Source: Beijerinckiaceae bacterium (lineage in GTDB: Bacteria > Pseudomonadota > Alphaproteobacteria > Rhizobiales > Beijerinckiaceae). From it: a stretch of 38,331 nt of DNA. Of the stretch, positions 25,597 through 34,651 are shown in pieces. The stretch is taken from contig JAUXWZ010000113.1 of the NCBI GenBank assembly GCA_030684835.1, positions 1 to 38,331 on the forward strand. The letters are read 5' to 3'. Position 1 is the stretch's first letter, and every line of letters starts with the position of its first letter. The notes under the pieces were generated by a model. That model made no database searches and was not told the origin of the DNA. It saw nothing but the letters and a program-made list of their open reading frames with translations. Made by a program: the position numbers and the translations under genes.

Positions 25597-26883
25597 ATGT
25601 TGAACAAAGAACAGAACGAACTCGTTACGCAAACGGGGCCCGGCACGATGATGGGGGATCTGTTTCGCTGCTATTGGCTGCCGATTCTTCTCAGCGAAGA
25701 ACTGCCTGAGCCTGATTGCGCGCCAGTTCGTGTAAAGATCCTGTCCGAGCGCCTGATCGCGTTCCGGGATTCGGACGGCACGCTCGGCCTCATTGACGAA
25801 TTCTGCCCCCATCGCGGCGCGTCGCTCTGGTTCGGTCGTAATGAAGAGTGTGGTTTGCGCTGCCCCTACCACGGCTGGAAGTTCGACGTGAGCGGCCAGT
25901 GCGTCGACGTGCCGTCAGAGCCCGCCGAGTCTGGCTACGCAAACAAGATCAAGGTTACGTCCTATCCCGTCATCGAGCAGGGCGGCGTGATCTGGACGTA
26001 TATGGGCAAGGCTGAAAATATGCCGCCCAAGCCTAATTATGAATTCAGCATCGTGCCGAAAGAGCAGAGCTACACTTCGAAGCGCTTTCAGGATTGCAAC
26101 TGGTTGCAGGCGCTCGAAGGCGGCATCGACTCCTCGCACGTGTCCTTCCTGCATCGCGGCGACGTGGGCCATGACCCGCTGTTCAAGGACGCTGGCGGCA
26201 ACAAGTATAATCTCAACGATCTTTCGCCCGTGTTTGAAGTGATCGAGAGCGAGGGCGGCCTGTTTATCGGCGCGCGCCGTATGGCCGAGGACGATCAATA
26301 CTACTGGCGCATCACGCCCTGGCTGATGCCCTGCTACACTGCGGTTCCGCCGCGCGGCGATTACCCGATGCATGGCCACTTCTGGGTGCCGATCGACGAT
26401 CAATCCTGCTATGCGTGGAGCTTCGACTATCACCCCGTGCGGGCGCTGACGCAGGACGAAGTCACTCATATGCGGAACGGCAAGGGCGTACATGTCCGCA
26501 CATTCCCGGGCACGTTCATGCCCATTGCTAACAAGGACAACGATTACCTGATGGACCGCGCCGCCCAGAAAGCCGGCACGACCTACTCGGGAGTCGAGGG
26601 GATCGGCCAGCAGGACGCCTCGCTACAGGAAAGCATGGGGCCGATCGTCGACCGCACGAAGGAAAACCTCGTCGGCTGCGACAACGGCATCATTATGATG
26701 CGCCACAAGATCATGCGGGCTGCCAAGGCGTTGCGTGAAAAAGGCACGTTGCCCCCGGCGCGTTCCACCGAGGAGCAGGCCGTTCGTTCGACCGCGCTAC
26801 TTCTCAAGCGTAACGTCCACTTCAAGGACGGCGCCAAGGAAGCGCTCAAGGCGAAGAAGGGTGTGCCGCAGACCACCGTCTGA
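25597..26883 (+). CDS. Rieske non-haem iron ring-hydroxylating oxygenase, phthalate dioxygenase-like
   Basis: The 428-residue oxygenase component has the Rieske 2Fe-2S motif Cys70-x-His72 (CPHRG) with Cys89-x2-His92 (CPYHGW), and the mononuclear iron site in EGGIDSSHVSFLH (His181, His186). The layout matches the phthalate 4,5-dioxygenase/vanillate demethylase branch, which works with a separate reductase and hydroxylates or O-demethylates aromatic acids. The ATG at 25597 follows AAGGAG and agrees with the conserved N-terminus (LVTQTGPGTMMGDLFR). No reductase gene lies in the window, so it must borrow one. The substrate is unknown. A strong terminator follows. Confidence 0.93.
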   Translation: MLNKEQNELVTQTGPGTMMGDLFRCYWLPILLSEELPEPDCAPVRVKILSERLIAFRDSDGTLGLIDEFCPHRGASLWFGRNEECGLRCPYHGWKFDVSGQCVDVPSEPAESGYANKIKVTSYPVIEQGGVIWTYMGKAENMPPKPNYEFSIVPKEQSYTSKRFQDCNWLQALEGGIDSSHVSFLHRGDVGHDPLFKDAGGNKYNLNDLSPVFEVIESEGGLFIGARRMAEDDQYYWRITPWLMPCYTAVPPRGDYPMHGHFWVPIDDQSCYAWSFDYHPVRALTQDEVTHMRNGKGVHVRTFPGTFMPIANKDNDYLMDRAAQKAGTTYSGVEGIGQQDASLQESMGPIVDRTKENLVGCDNGIIMMRHKIMRAAKALREKGTLPPARSTEEQAVRSTALLLKRNVHFKDGAKEALKAKKGVPQTTV

Positions 26884-26915
26884 GTCTGCCTTTCGTTGAC
26901 AAAACGCGAAGACAG

Positions 26916-26943
26916 GACCGCCGCAGCAATGCGGCGGTCTTTT
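26916..26943 (+). terminator. Rho-independent terminator after the Rieske oxygenase gene
   Basis: A perfect 10-bp GC-rich stem (GACCGCCGCA with its complement) closes a GCAA tetraloop and is followed by TTTT. It lies 33 bases after the oxygenase stop. Confidence 0.88.
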
Positions 26944-27026
26944 CGTTCGTTGTTCATCGGTGCGAAGTCAGCACATTTGCGCGCCGCCGAACGGCGTGTC
27001 ACCCATACGCGCAAGCGAGGGGACTC

Positions 27027-27839
27027 ATGCAGGACGCGCCGACCGAAGACATCTCTGACAATCGCGTGGCCGCGCCGCGTTCGCTCGGTCTGTTGGGTCT
27101 TCTGGTCAGCCTATTCGCCCTCGCGCTTGGCATGGGCGCCTGGCTCGGTATTTTCTCCGGGCTCATTTTTGCCGCGGCGCTGCTGTTCGACGGTATGGCG
27201 AGCGTCAACGCCCTCATCGAAGACTTCGATCGCCTCGATCCTCGACGGCTTGACTCTGACTTTGGCGCGCAGCGCGCGCTGTTTGCGGGCGGCGTGCTCA
27301 TCTACCTTTCGGCGCTGGCTTCCCTCGTCACAATCGCGCGGCTGATGGGCAAGGGCCAGGCGGCTGGCATGCTCGGGTGGACGGGCGCGTGGCCCGCCAT
27401 CACGCGGACCGGCTGGCTGCTGATTGCTTGCGCGCTCATTTATCATGTCGTTGCAGGCGCGACCCTGCGCTTCTTCTTTCCGGAATTCGCGCTCTGGCTC
27501 ATTCCGCCCCGGGACGCGACGGCGCTCATCCTGTCGTTTGTGATGATCGTCATTCTTGCGCCGCTGGCGGAGGAGCTTTTGTTTCGCGGCTGGATTTTCG
27601 GGTCTTTACGCGCCCGATTTTCAGCGGGCGTCACCATCCTTGCAACGGCAGTCCTGTTTGCAGTCGTGCACATGGACCCGACCGGGTTGTACCCCGTCGC
27701 CGTGCTCGTTCCGGGCTTCGTTCTGTCCGTCATCCGCGAACGCACTGGCTCCGTGAAGCCGGCGGTGCTAGCTCATGCGATCTACAATGGGGTCGGATGG
27801 CTGCTGCTGTTGTTTGCGACGGCGTTGTTTGTAAGATGA
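27027..27839 (+). CDS. CPBP family intramembrane metalloprotease
   Basis: The 270-residue protein has around seven membrane segments and the CPBP/ABI (CAAX protease-like) motifs in its C-terminal part: EELLFRGWIFG (motif 1, EExxxR), FAVVHMDP (motif 2) and HAIYNGVGW (motif 3). These glutamates and histidines form the intramembrane active site of Rce1-type proteases. Bacterial members often act in peptide processing or self-immunity, but no bacteriocin gene is nearby here. The frame starts at ATG 27027, preceded by GAGGGG. The native substrate is unknown. Confidence 0.9.
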   Translation: MQDAPTEDISDNRVAAPRSLGLLGLLVSLFALALGMGAWLGIFSGLIFAAALLFDGMASVNALIEDFDRLDPRRLDSDFGAQRALFAGGVLIYLSALASLVTIARLMGKGQAAGMLGWTGAWPAITRTGWLLIACALIYHVVAGATLRFFFPEFALWLIPPRDATALILSFVMIVILAPLAEELLFRGWIFGSLRARFSAGVTILATAVLFAVVHMDPTGLYPVAVLVPGFVLSVIRERTGSVKPAVLAHAIYNGVGWLLLLFATALFVR

Positions 27840-27882
27840 GCGGCTGGCGTCATCATGCCGGCAGCCAGAGCAGGACACGTTC

Positions 27883-29106
27883 GTGAAACGATCGATCTCT
27901 CTCGCCTTCATTCTCGCGATGCTTCCGGCAGTCGCGTTGGCCCAACCCGCCCCGGAACCGGCCCCTGCGCTGGCTCCGTCTCGCGTTGCTCCGTTGCCCC
28001 CCATTGATCGGGATGCGTGGCTTACGCCATTTCCAAAAGCGCCGGCGGACACCACCGTGCGGCAAGGCGCCAGAACGGGCTCGGTCGTCACGCGCGCCGA
28101 ATGCGAACAGGCGGGTAAGCAGGATCGTGGACGCTTTGTGTTTGTGGAAGCGCTGGGCCGCAGCGCTTGCATCCGCTACCACATGTCAGCGGAGACGTTT
28201 CCTGACAAAACCGCAGCGGTCTATCTGCCGGGCGACAAGGGCGGGTTTCGCATCATTTGGCGGAACAACCAGTACGAATTGATCCCGGAGGAATTGCTCC
28301 GGCAAGATCCGAAAACGGCTGGACCTCCCCCGGTGCCGGACATGACCCGGAAGATCGGCGATCCAGCCCGCAACCAGAGTTTCGCACAGGCGATCTCCGC
28401 AACTCTCCGCACCCCAGCAATTGTGCTGGCTCGGCAGGGAACGGACAGTTCGTCGGGCTGGATCGCCATGCGCCGCACGAGGTGGGAGGTGGAGATCACC
28501 AACCGCGCGCTTGACGCCATCAAGACGCGCCACGGGATCGCAAAACTCCATCTGGTCGGCCAATCGGGGGGCGGACACCTTGTAGGCGCGCTCGCCGCCC
28601 TGCGCGATGACCTGAGCTGTGTCGTGGCGGGATCGGCTCCGCTCGCGCTTGATCCCCGGAGCTTCTATCTCTCGGACAAAATTGCCGAACCACAGCGATT
28701 CTTCAATCCGGCGGACCATGCTGCGGTAATTGCGAAAAAGGCGGGTCTGCGGTTGATTCTTGTAACGGATGGGCGCGACAACCGTGTTTTTGTGGAGCGG
28801 CAAGCCATGTTCGTGCGCGCGCTCGCCCGGTCCGGCGCCAAGGCGCCCCAGTTCTTCGTCAGCGCCGGCGACGCGCTGAGTCATGGCGTGACGACGTATT
28901 CCATTGCTGCGCTGCGCTCGTGCATTGCGGGCAAGTCGGACGATGAAATCGCGCTCGAACTGTCCCGCATGAACACGCTCGTCCTGGAGCGCCGCCTCAA
29001 GGCTGTGCGCGACCGGGAGGCCCGTGAGGAGCAGGAAAAGCTTCGGCTCCAGCCAGGCGGCGCCTCACAGACGGGTGAACCGGCCGAACTTTCCAGCCCG
29101 AACTAG
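27883..29106 (+). CDS. Secreted alpha/beta-hydrolase-like protein
   Basis: The 407-residue protein starts at GTG 27883 and has a Sec signal peptide (residues 1-20, cut after ALA) followed by a proline-rich stretch. The nucleophile elbow is GQSGGG with Ser228, followed by a candidate acid in VTDGRDN (Asp296 or Asp299) and His334 (DALSHGVT). These support a serine hydrolase of the alpha/beta fold, exported to the periplasm. The C-terminal 50 residues are a charged helix (AVRDREAREEQEKLRL). I do not recognise a named subfamily, and the substrate is unknown. It lies 43 bases after the CPBP gene and could share its transcript. Confidence 0.75.
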   Translation: MKRSISLAFILAMLPAVALAQPAPEPAPALAPSRVAPLPPIDRDAWLTPFPKAPADTTVRQGARTGSVVTRAECEQAGKQDRGRFVFVEALGRSACIRYHMSAETFPDKTAAVYLPGDKGGFRIIWRNNQYELIPEELLRQDPKTAGPPPVPDMTRKIGDPARNQSFAQAISATLRTPAIVLARQGTDSSSGWIAMRRTRWEVEITNRALDAIKTRHGIAKLHLVGQSGGGHLVGALAALRDDLSCVVAGSAPLALDPRSFYLSDKIAEPQRFFNPADHAAVIAKKAGLRLILVTDGRDNRVFVERQAMFVRALARSGAKAPQFFVSAGDALSHGVTTYSIAALRSCIAGKSDDEIALELSRMNTLVLERRLKAVRDREAREEQEKLRLQPGGASQTGEPAELSSPN

Positions 29107-29277
29107 GACGGGCACCGGTGGGAGTTATTCCGCTTAAGCTCTGAATTTACTAGCACTTTAGGGCCAGTCCTGCTTGTATGTCGTGGAAAACGGCGCTTCC
29201 GCAGTGTGATCCGTCGCGGGAAAGCGGACGCCGGGTTATAAGCGTCCACCCGATTCCTTGAAGGCGACACCTCGGCC

Positions 29278-30072
29278 ATGCGCCAATATCACGACCTGCT
29301 TCAGCGCATCCTTGATGAAGGCGTTCAAAAAGGCGACCGCACCGGCACAGGCACGTTGTCCGTGTTTGGCCATCAGATGCGTTTCGATCTGGCGGAAGGC
29401 TTTCCGCTCGTCACCACCAAGAAGCTGCATCTCAAGTCCATCGTGCATGAACTATTGTGGTTCATCGCGGGGGATACGAACGTCCGTTACCTCAAGGAAA
29501 ACGGCGTTTCGATCTGGGATGAATGGGCGGACGCGAACGGGGATCTGGGCCCGGTATACGGCAGACAATGGCGCTCCTGGGAGGGCGCGGACGGTCGCGC
29601 CCACGATCAACTGGCCAACCTTCTCGATGAAATTCGCCGCAACCCGGATTCGCGGCGCCTTGTGCTTTCTGCCTGGAATGTCGGCGATCTCGACAAGATG
29701 GCGCTGGCGCCTTGCCATTGCCTGTTTCAATTCTGGGTGGCGAACGGCCGCTTGTCCTGCCAACTCTACCAGCGTTCCGCGGATTGCTTTCTGGGCGTGC
29801 CCTTCAATATTGCAAGTTACGCCCTGTTGACGCACCTTGTCGCGCATGTGTGCGGCCTGCAGGCTGGCGACTTCGTGCACACGTTTGGCGACGCGCACCT
29901 TTATCTCAATCATCTTGACCAGACGCGCTTGCAACTTTCGCGTGAACGACGCGCGCTTCCCACGCTGCGCCTCAATCCGAACATTCGCTCGTTGTATGAC
30001 TTCACTTATGACGACATCGTCTTTGAAAATTACGATCCGCATCCGTTGATCAAAGCGCCGGTCGCAATATGA
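29278..30072 (+). CDS. thyA: Thymidylate synthase ThyA
   Basis: The 264-residue protein is the normal length for ThyA and shows its motifs throughout: [26 protein letters not shown], the catalytic cysteine in [10 protein letters not shown], and the dUMP-binding [20 protein letters not shown]. It converts dUMP and methylene-tetrahydrofolate to dTMP and dihydrofolate. It overlaps folA by four bases (ATGA), so the two are translationally coupled, which makes sense because FolA recycles the dihydrofolate. The 171 bases before it contain a GGACGC...GCGTCC hairpin (29226-29247) of unknown role. Confidence 0.97.
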   Translation: MRQYHDLLQRILDEGVQKGDRTGTGTLSVFGHQMRFDLAEGFPLVTTKKLHLKSIVHELLWFIAGDTNVRYLKENGVSIWDEWADANGDLGPVYGRQWRSWEGADGRAHDQLANLLDEIRRNPDSRRLVLSAWNVGDLDKMALAPCHCLFQFWVANGRLSCQLYQRSADCFLGVPFNIASYALLTHLVAHVCGLQAGDFVHTFGDAHLYLNHLDQTRLQLSRERRALPTLRLNPNIRSLYDFTYDDIVFENYDPHPLIKAPVAI

Positions 30073-30599
30073 ACGGCGGCGTAAAAACGCACCAGCCTCC
30101 ACTTGTTCTCGTCGTGGCGGTGGGGAGGAATCAGGTTATTGGTGGCGACGGGCGCTTGCCTTGGCGCTTGCCCAGCGATCTGAATCGCTTCAAGGCTGTG
30201 ACGATGGGCAAGCCGATGCTGATGGGTCGGAAGACCTTTGAAGCGATAGGACGTCCATTGCCGGGTCGGGAAATCATCGTGCTCACGCGCGACCCCGTAT
30301 TTACCTCGCCGGGAATACACGTAGCTCATACGCTGGATGATGGATTAAAATGCGCAACAGATTGCGCGCGCACAATGGGGGCGTCGGAAGTTATCATTGC
30401 GGGCGGGGGCGATCTGTATCGACAGACGCTTGCCATGGCGTCGCGCCTCGACGTGACGCAGGTCGATCTTTCGCCGGTGGGAGACGCGACTTTTCCACAC
30501 ATCGACGATACAGTTTGGCGCGAAACATCGCGCACGAAGTTTACGAAGGGCGAAAAAGACGACGCTCCTTTCACAGTTGTGATTTTCGAGCGACGTTAA
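30069..30599 (+). CDS. folA: Dihydrofolate reductase
   Basis: The 176-residue protein shows the DHFR pattern: [53 protein letters not shown]. It includes the active-site LPW and the NADPH-binding MGRKTFE and GGGDLY segments. The acidic residue that protonates folate corresponds to the Asp in PSDLNRFK. It overlaps thyA by four bases and follows it in the same operon. It regenerates tetrahydrofolate from the dihydrofolate made by ThyA. Confidence 0.96.
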   Translation: MNGGVKTHQPPLVLVVAVGRNQVIGGDGRLPWRLPSDLNRFKAVTMGKPMLMGRKTFEAIGRPLPGREIIVLTRDPVFTSPGIHVAHTLDDGLKCATDCARTMGASEVIIAGGGDLYRQTLAMASRLDVTQVDLSPVGDATFPHIDDTVWRETSRTKFTKGEKDDAPFTVVIFERR

Positions 30600-30690
30600 A
30601 TGCTCTGCCAAGTTGAAAAACAGGGCGTAGGTGCTTAAGTCCGTACGGCCGCAAGCGCCCTGGCGGCGAGCGGAGGGGAGAAGGGTTTTC

Positions 30691-31887
30691 ATGGCCTGGA
30701 ACAATCAGAGTGGCGGCGGCGGTCCTTGGCGGCCGAATAATCCTGGACCTTGGGGTTCAGGTCCGTCGGGCGGCAGTGGTGGTGGCGGAAGCGGAGGACC
30801 GAATCCGCCGGACCTGGAAGAATTGTTGCGTCGCAGTCAGGATCGCTTGAAGAGCGTCATGCCGGGCGGCGGCTTCGGCAGCGGCGGCATCGCCGCGATC
30901 GTAGTGCTTGCTGCGCTAGGCTGGTTCGCAACCGGCATTTACACCGTGCAGCCCAACGAAGCGGGCATCGAGACCGTGTTCGGCAAGTTCACGCAGCGCA
31001 CAGCCTCGGGCCTTAATTACAACTGGCCCTATCCGATCGGCGCCTCACAGAAGTTGCGCGTCACGGATCGTAACTCCATCGACATCGGCTTTCGCACCCG
31101 CGAAGATCCCCGGCGTCCTACTGCCCAGACGCAGATCGACGTGAACGAGGAAAGCCTGATGCTTACGGGCGATGAAAACATCGCCGACGTAAAATTCCGC
31201 GTCATCTGGCAGATCGATCCGGCAAGGCCGGAAGACTATGCGTTTAACGTTCGCGAACCCCGCGAGACCGTTAAGGCCGTTTCGGAAAGCGTGATGCGCG
31301 AGATCGTCGGGCGCACGCAGATCCAGCGGATTCTCACCGCAGAACGCAAGCTCATCGAGCCGGCGGCTCAGGATGCGACTCAGCGCGTGCTGAACGACTA
31401 CAGGGCGGGCGTTCTCATTCTCGCCGTGCAATTGCTGTCCGTCGATCCTCCTGAGCAAGTCATCGCAGCATTCCGCGACGTGACTGCGGCGCAGCAGGAT
31501 ATGGAGCGCATGCGCAACGAGGCGGAAACCTACGCTAACCGCGTCGTGCCTGAAGCGCGTGGTTCGGCAGCCCGCATCTTGCAGGAAGCCGAAGGTTACC
31601 GTGAGCAAACGGTGGCGGAAGCCCGAGGTCAGGCGGCTCGTTTCACGCAAATTTACGAGCAATATCGCAACGCGCCGGAAGTGACGCGCGAGCGCATGTA
31701 CCTTGAGACGATGGAGCGTGTTTTGGCTGGCGTCAGCAAGACAATCATTGACCAGCCGACAGGACAGGGCGTCGTGCCGTTCCTGCCTCTGGGTCAGTCG
31801 AATGATTTCCCGCCGAACCAGGCTCAACCCGGGCAGAGGCCGGCGCAGCCTGCGCCGCAGGTTCAGCAGCAGGGGGTTCGCCGATGA
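30691..31887 (+). CDS. hflK: HflK, subunit of the FtsH protease modulator
   Basis: The 398-residue SPFH/prohibitin protein has a Gly/Pro-rich N-terminus (AWNNQSGGGGPW), one membrane segment (about residues 66-88), the SPFH domain (VQPNEAGIETVFGKF onward) and a C-terminal proline/glutamine tail. HflK and HflC form a ring in the inner membrane around FtsH and regulate its turnover of membrane proteins. The ATG at 30691 follows a GGAGGGGAG site, which decides the start over an upstream in-frame codon. The stop overlaps hflC by four bases (ATGA). Confidence 0.95.
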   Translation: MAWNNQSGGGGPWRPNNPGPWGSGPSGGSGGGGSGGPNPPDLEELLRRSQDRLKSVMPGGGFGSGGIAAIVVLAALGWFATGIYTVQPNEAGIETVFGKFTQRTASGLNYNWPYPIGASQKLRVTDRNSIDIGFRTREDPRRPTAQTQIDVNEESLMLTGDENIADVKFRVIWQIDPARPEDYAFNVREPRETVKAVSESVMREIVGRTQIQRILTAERKLIEPAAQDATQRVLNDYRAGVLILAVQLLSVDPPEQVIAAFRDVTAAQQDMERMRNEAETYANRVVPEARGSAARILQEAEGYREQTVAEARGQAARFTQIYEQYRNAPEVTRERMYLETMERVLAGVSKTIIDQPTGQGVVPFLPLGQSNDFPPNQAQPGQRPAQPAPQVQQQGVRR

Positions 31888-32927
31888 ACAAGTCTTTCCT
31901 GGGCGTCGGCGCCCTTGTCGTCATTATCGGTTTGCTGATCGTGGGGCTGGCTTCCGTCTTTACTGTTGCGCAGACGCAGCAAGCGCTCGTGTTGCGGTTC
32001 GGTCAGCCGGTTGGCGCGCGTGGCGTCGTGAAGGATCCGGGTCTGCACTTCAAGGCGCCGTTCATCGAAAATGTCGTCTATTTCGACAATCGCATCCTTG
32101 ATCTTGAGCAGCCGCGTCAGGAAGTTCTTGCTGCCGACAACAGCCGCATCGAGGTTGACTCGTTCCTGCGTTATCGGATCGTCGATCCGTTGCGCTTCTT
32201 CCAGTCGGTGCGTTCGATCGAAGGCGGCAACAATCAGTTGGGCTCCGTGCTCAACTCGGCGGTTCGTCGCGTGCTTGGCGAAGCAAGCATGATGCAGATC
32301 GTGCGTGAAGACCGCGCCAGCCTCATGCAGCGCATTAGCGATCAGGTGAACTCCGAGGCAATCAAGCTCGGCGCCAACGTGATCGACGTGCGTATTCGTC
32401 GCGCTGACCTGCCGCGCCAGATCTCCGAACAGGTGTTTCTGCGCATGCAGACCGAGCGTCAACGCGAGGCGTCTGAGTTTCGAGCTCAGGGCGCCGAGCA
32501 AAAGCAGCGTATCGAATCGCGCGCTGACCGTGACGTGACGGTGCTGCGCGCCGAAGCTCAGCGGCAGGCCGACACGACGCGAGGCGAAGGCGATGCAATC
32601 CGAAATAAGATCTTCGCCGAGGCTTTTGGCAAGGATCCGGACTTCTTCGCTTTCTGGCGCTCGATGCAGGCCTACGAAACTGGCTTGAAGTCGATGGATA
32701 CGCGCCTGGTGATCAGTCCGAATTCGGAGTTCTTCCGGTTCTTTAACCGCTCGGGCAACGCGCCCGTCCCGGCGCTGAACCGACCGGCTGCCGGCGGGCC
32801 TGGTATACCCGGCGCGCCGGGCGTCCCGCAGGCGTCGCCCCAGCCGGCGGCTCCTGTACCGGGTCCGCAGGCATCGCCTCAGCAGGCGGCGCCCGTCCCG
32901 GGGCCTCAAACCCGGGTCGAAAACTGA
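31884..32927 (+). CDS. hflC: HflC, subunit of the FtsH protease modulator
   Basis: The 347-residue SPFH-domain protein has an N-terminal anchor (residues 5-27), the SPFH domain (VAQTQQALVLRFGQPVG), and the long helical region that pairs with HflK (MQTERQREASEFRAQGAEQKQRIESRADRDVTVL). The final 60 residues are a proline/glutamine/alanine tail with two 13-residue repeats, longer than in the usual HflC. It overlaps hflK by four bases, as expected for obligate partners. A terminator-like hairpin follows the stop. Confidence 0.95.
   Translation: MNKSFLGVGALVVIIGLLIVGLASVFTVAQTQQALVLRFGQPVGARGVVKDPGLHFKAPFIENVVYFDNRILDLEQPRQEVLAADNSRIEVDSFLRYRIVDPLRFFQSVRSIEGGNNQLGSVLNSAVRRVLGEASMMQIVREDRASLMQRISDQVNSEAIKLGANVIDVRIRRADLPRQISEQVFLRMQTERQREASEFRAQGAEQKQRIESRADRDVTVLRAEAQRQADTTRGEGDAIRNKIFAEAFGKDPDFFAFWRSMQAYETGLKSMDTRLVISPNSEFFRFFNRSGNAPVPALNRPAAGGPGIPGAPGVPQASPQPAAPVPGPQASPQQAAPVPGPQTRVEN
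32826..32903 (+). repeat. Two tandem 39-bp units in the hflC tail
   Basis: Units 32826-32864 and 32865-32903 encode PQASPQPAAPVPG and PQASPQQAAPVPG. The codons differ at several third positions, so the duplication is not recent. The tail is likely disordered. Confidence 0.75.
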
Positions 32928-32941
32928 ACGCACGTAAATGT

Positions 32942-32971
32942 GACGGACGCCCAGGCGTCCGTCGCCATTTT
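32942..32971 (+). terminator. Terminator-like hairpin after hflC
   Basis: GACGGACGC (32942-32950) pairs perfectly with GCGTCCGTC (32955-32963) around a CCAG loop, followed by GCCATTTT. The U-run is weak and delayed, so termination may be partial, leaving some read-through into the Do protease gene. Confidence 0.6.
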
Positions 32972-33037
32972 ACGACCTAGAATACGTTCCAGACATATGG
33001 CTGTGGCCGCGGGCTGCGAGCAGGAGACGCCAGGACG

Positions 33038-34591
33038 ATGCGCAAGGTGGTGAACTATCAACATTTCAACGGATGCGTTGCTGTTGCGCGGCGGCGCGGG
33101 ATATCGGCCGTGCTGGCGCTGGCGCTTGCCGCTGGGTTCGCCGCTCCGGCCCCCTTCGCCCCAGCGCATGCGCAAGGCCGGCCAGACTCGTTCGCGGACC
33201 TTGCAGCGGGGGTAAGTGACGCGGTGGTCAACATTTCCGTTTCGCAGGCGGCGCCAGAGCGTCGCAGCGGCGCAGGCGGTGGCGGCGGCGGAGCAGCGCC
33301 GAATCTACCGCGTGGCACGCCCTTCGACGACATGTTCGAGGAATTGTTCAAGCGCCGTCAGCAGCAGCAGCCGCCAGGTCAGACCGAGAGGCCGCAACGC
33401 CGGTCGAACTCGCTCGGCTCGGGCTTCGTGATCGATACGTCCGGCGTGATAATCACGAACAACCACGTCATTGAGGGCGCCTCGGAAGTCACTGTTATCT
33501 TCAATGACGGCCAGCGCCTGAGGGCTGAAATCGTCGGCAAGGACGCAAAGGTCGACATCGCGGTCCTGCGTGTGAAGCCAGAAAAGCCGCTGAAGGCCGT
33601 TAAATTTGGCGACAGCGACAAGGTGCGCGTCGGCGACTGGGTGATGGCGGTCGGCAATCCGTTCGGTTTAGGCGGAACGGTGACCGTGGGCATCCTCTCG
33701 GCCCGAAACCGTAATATCAATCAGGGCCCGTATGACGACTACCTGCAGACCGACGCGTCCATCAATCGGGGCAATTCGGGTGGTCCCCTGTTCAACACCG
33801 CCGGCGATGTTGTCGGCGTAAACACAGCGATTTATTCGCCCACGGGCGGCTCTGTCGGCATCGGTTTCGCTTCGCCCTCATCCGTCATCCAGCCCGTCAT
33901 TAACCAGTTGCTGGAGTTCGGCGAGACGCGGCGCGGGTGGCTTGGTGTGCGAATTCAGGCCGTTGACGATCAGATCGCCGAGAGCCTTGGCCTCGGCCGG
34001 GCGCGCGGCGCGCTTGTTGCCGGCATCGATGACAAGGGCCCGGCAAGGCCTGCGGGGATTCGCGCTGGCGACGTGATCGTCCGCTTCGATGGGCAGGATG
34101 TGCGCTCGTCCACGGACTTGCCGCGCATCGTCGCAGCGACGCCGGTTGGAAAGGAAGTCAGCGTGTCTGTCATGCGCGGCGGCAAGGAGGAGAACCTGAA
34201 GGTGACCCTCGGCCGGCTGGAAGACGGGGAACGCCAGGCCGCCCTTGGCGGCGGCGGCGCTGGAGGGGACGTGAAGCCTCCGGCGAATGTTGTCCAGAAG
34301 GCGCTGGGCATGGAGCTGGGCGGCATGTCGGCTGCGTTGCGCAAGCAATACAACATCAAGGACACCGTGAACGGCGTGGTGGTCGTGAACGTCGACGCCA
34401 ACTCGGCGGCTTCTGAAAAGCGCGTGCAGGTTGGCGATGTGATCGTCGAGATCAACCAGCAGGCCGTGAAGGAGCCAGGCGACGTCGTGGCTCGCATGGC
34501 CGAAGCCAAGAAGCAGGGACGCAAGTCCGCCTTGCTGCTCGTGGCCAATGCGCAGGGCGAGGTTCGCTTCGTCGCGCTGCCTATCGAGTAG
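33038..34591 (+). CDS. Do family periplasmic serine endopeptidase (DegP/HtrA-like)
   Basis: The 517-residue protein has a long Sec signal peptide, cut near APAHA-QG (residue 45). The trypsin-like domain has the triad His143 (NNHVIEG), Asp173 (KVDIAVL) and Ser247 (RGNSGGPLF). Two PDZ domains follow (about residues 300-390 and 425-517), the second ending in VRFVALPIE. DegP/DegQ proteins degrade or refold misfolded periplasmic proteins. The Gly- and Gln-rich loop (77-115) corresponds to the regulatory LA loop. The position downstream of hflKC is common in alphaproteobacteria. I cannot decide between DegP and DegQ from the sequence, so no symbol is given. Confidence 0.94.
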   Translation: MRKVVNYQHFNGCVAVARRRGISAVLALALAAGFAAPAPFAPAHAQGRPDSFADLAAGVSDAVVNISVSQAAPERRSGAGGGGGGAAPNLPRGTPFDDMFEELFKRRQQQQPPGQTERPQRRSNSLGSGFVIDTSGVIITNNHVIEGASEVTVIFNDGQRLRAEIVGKDAKVDIAVLRVKPEKPLKAVKFGDSDKVRVGDWVMAVGNPFGLGGTVTVGILSARNRNINQGPYDDYLQTDASINRGNSGGPLFNTAGDVVGVNTAIYSPTGGSVGIGFASPSSVIQPVINQLLEFGETRRGWLGVRIQAVDDQIAESLGLGRARGALVAGIDDKGPARPAGIRAGDVIVRFDGQDVRSSTDLPRIVAATPVGKEVSVSVMRGGKEENLKVTLGRLEDGERQAALGGGGAGGDVKPPANVVQKALGMELGGMSAALRKQYNIKDTVNGVVVVNVDANSAASEKRVQVGDVIVEINQQAVKEPGDVVARMAEAKKQGRKSALLLVANAQGEVRFVALPIE

Positions 34592-34613
34592 GCGAGCGGC
34601 TTACATTATTGCG

Positions 34614-34644
34614 ATGGCCGGGCATGTCCCGGCCATTTCTTTTT
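34614..34644 (+). terminator. Rho-independent terminator after the Do protease gene
   Basis: ATGGCCGGG (34614-34622) pairs with CCCGGCCAT (34628-34636) around a CATGT loop, followed by TTCTTTTT. It lies between the convergent protease and serB genes. Confidence 0.9.
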
Positions 34645-34651
34645 GCGGCTC

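Noticed and set aside
24858..25646. Minus-strand open frame across the hydrolase end and the 373-base gap
   Set aside because: It covers part of a well-supported gene, is Arg-rich and lacks a ribosome site.
31863..32933. 356-residue minus-strand open frame opposite hflC
   Set aside because: It spans almost exactly the real gene in another frame and shows no domain, while hflC is unmistakable and coupled to hflK.
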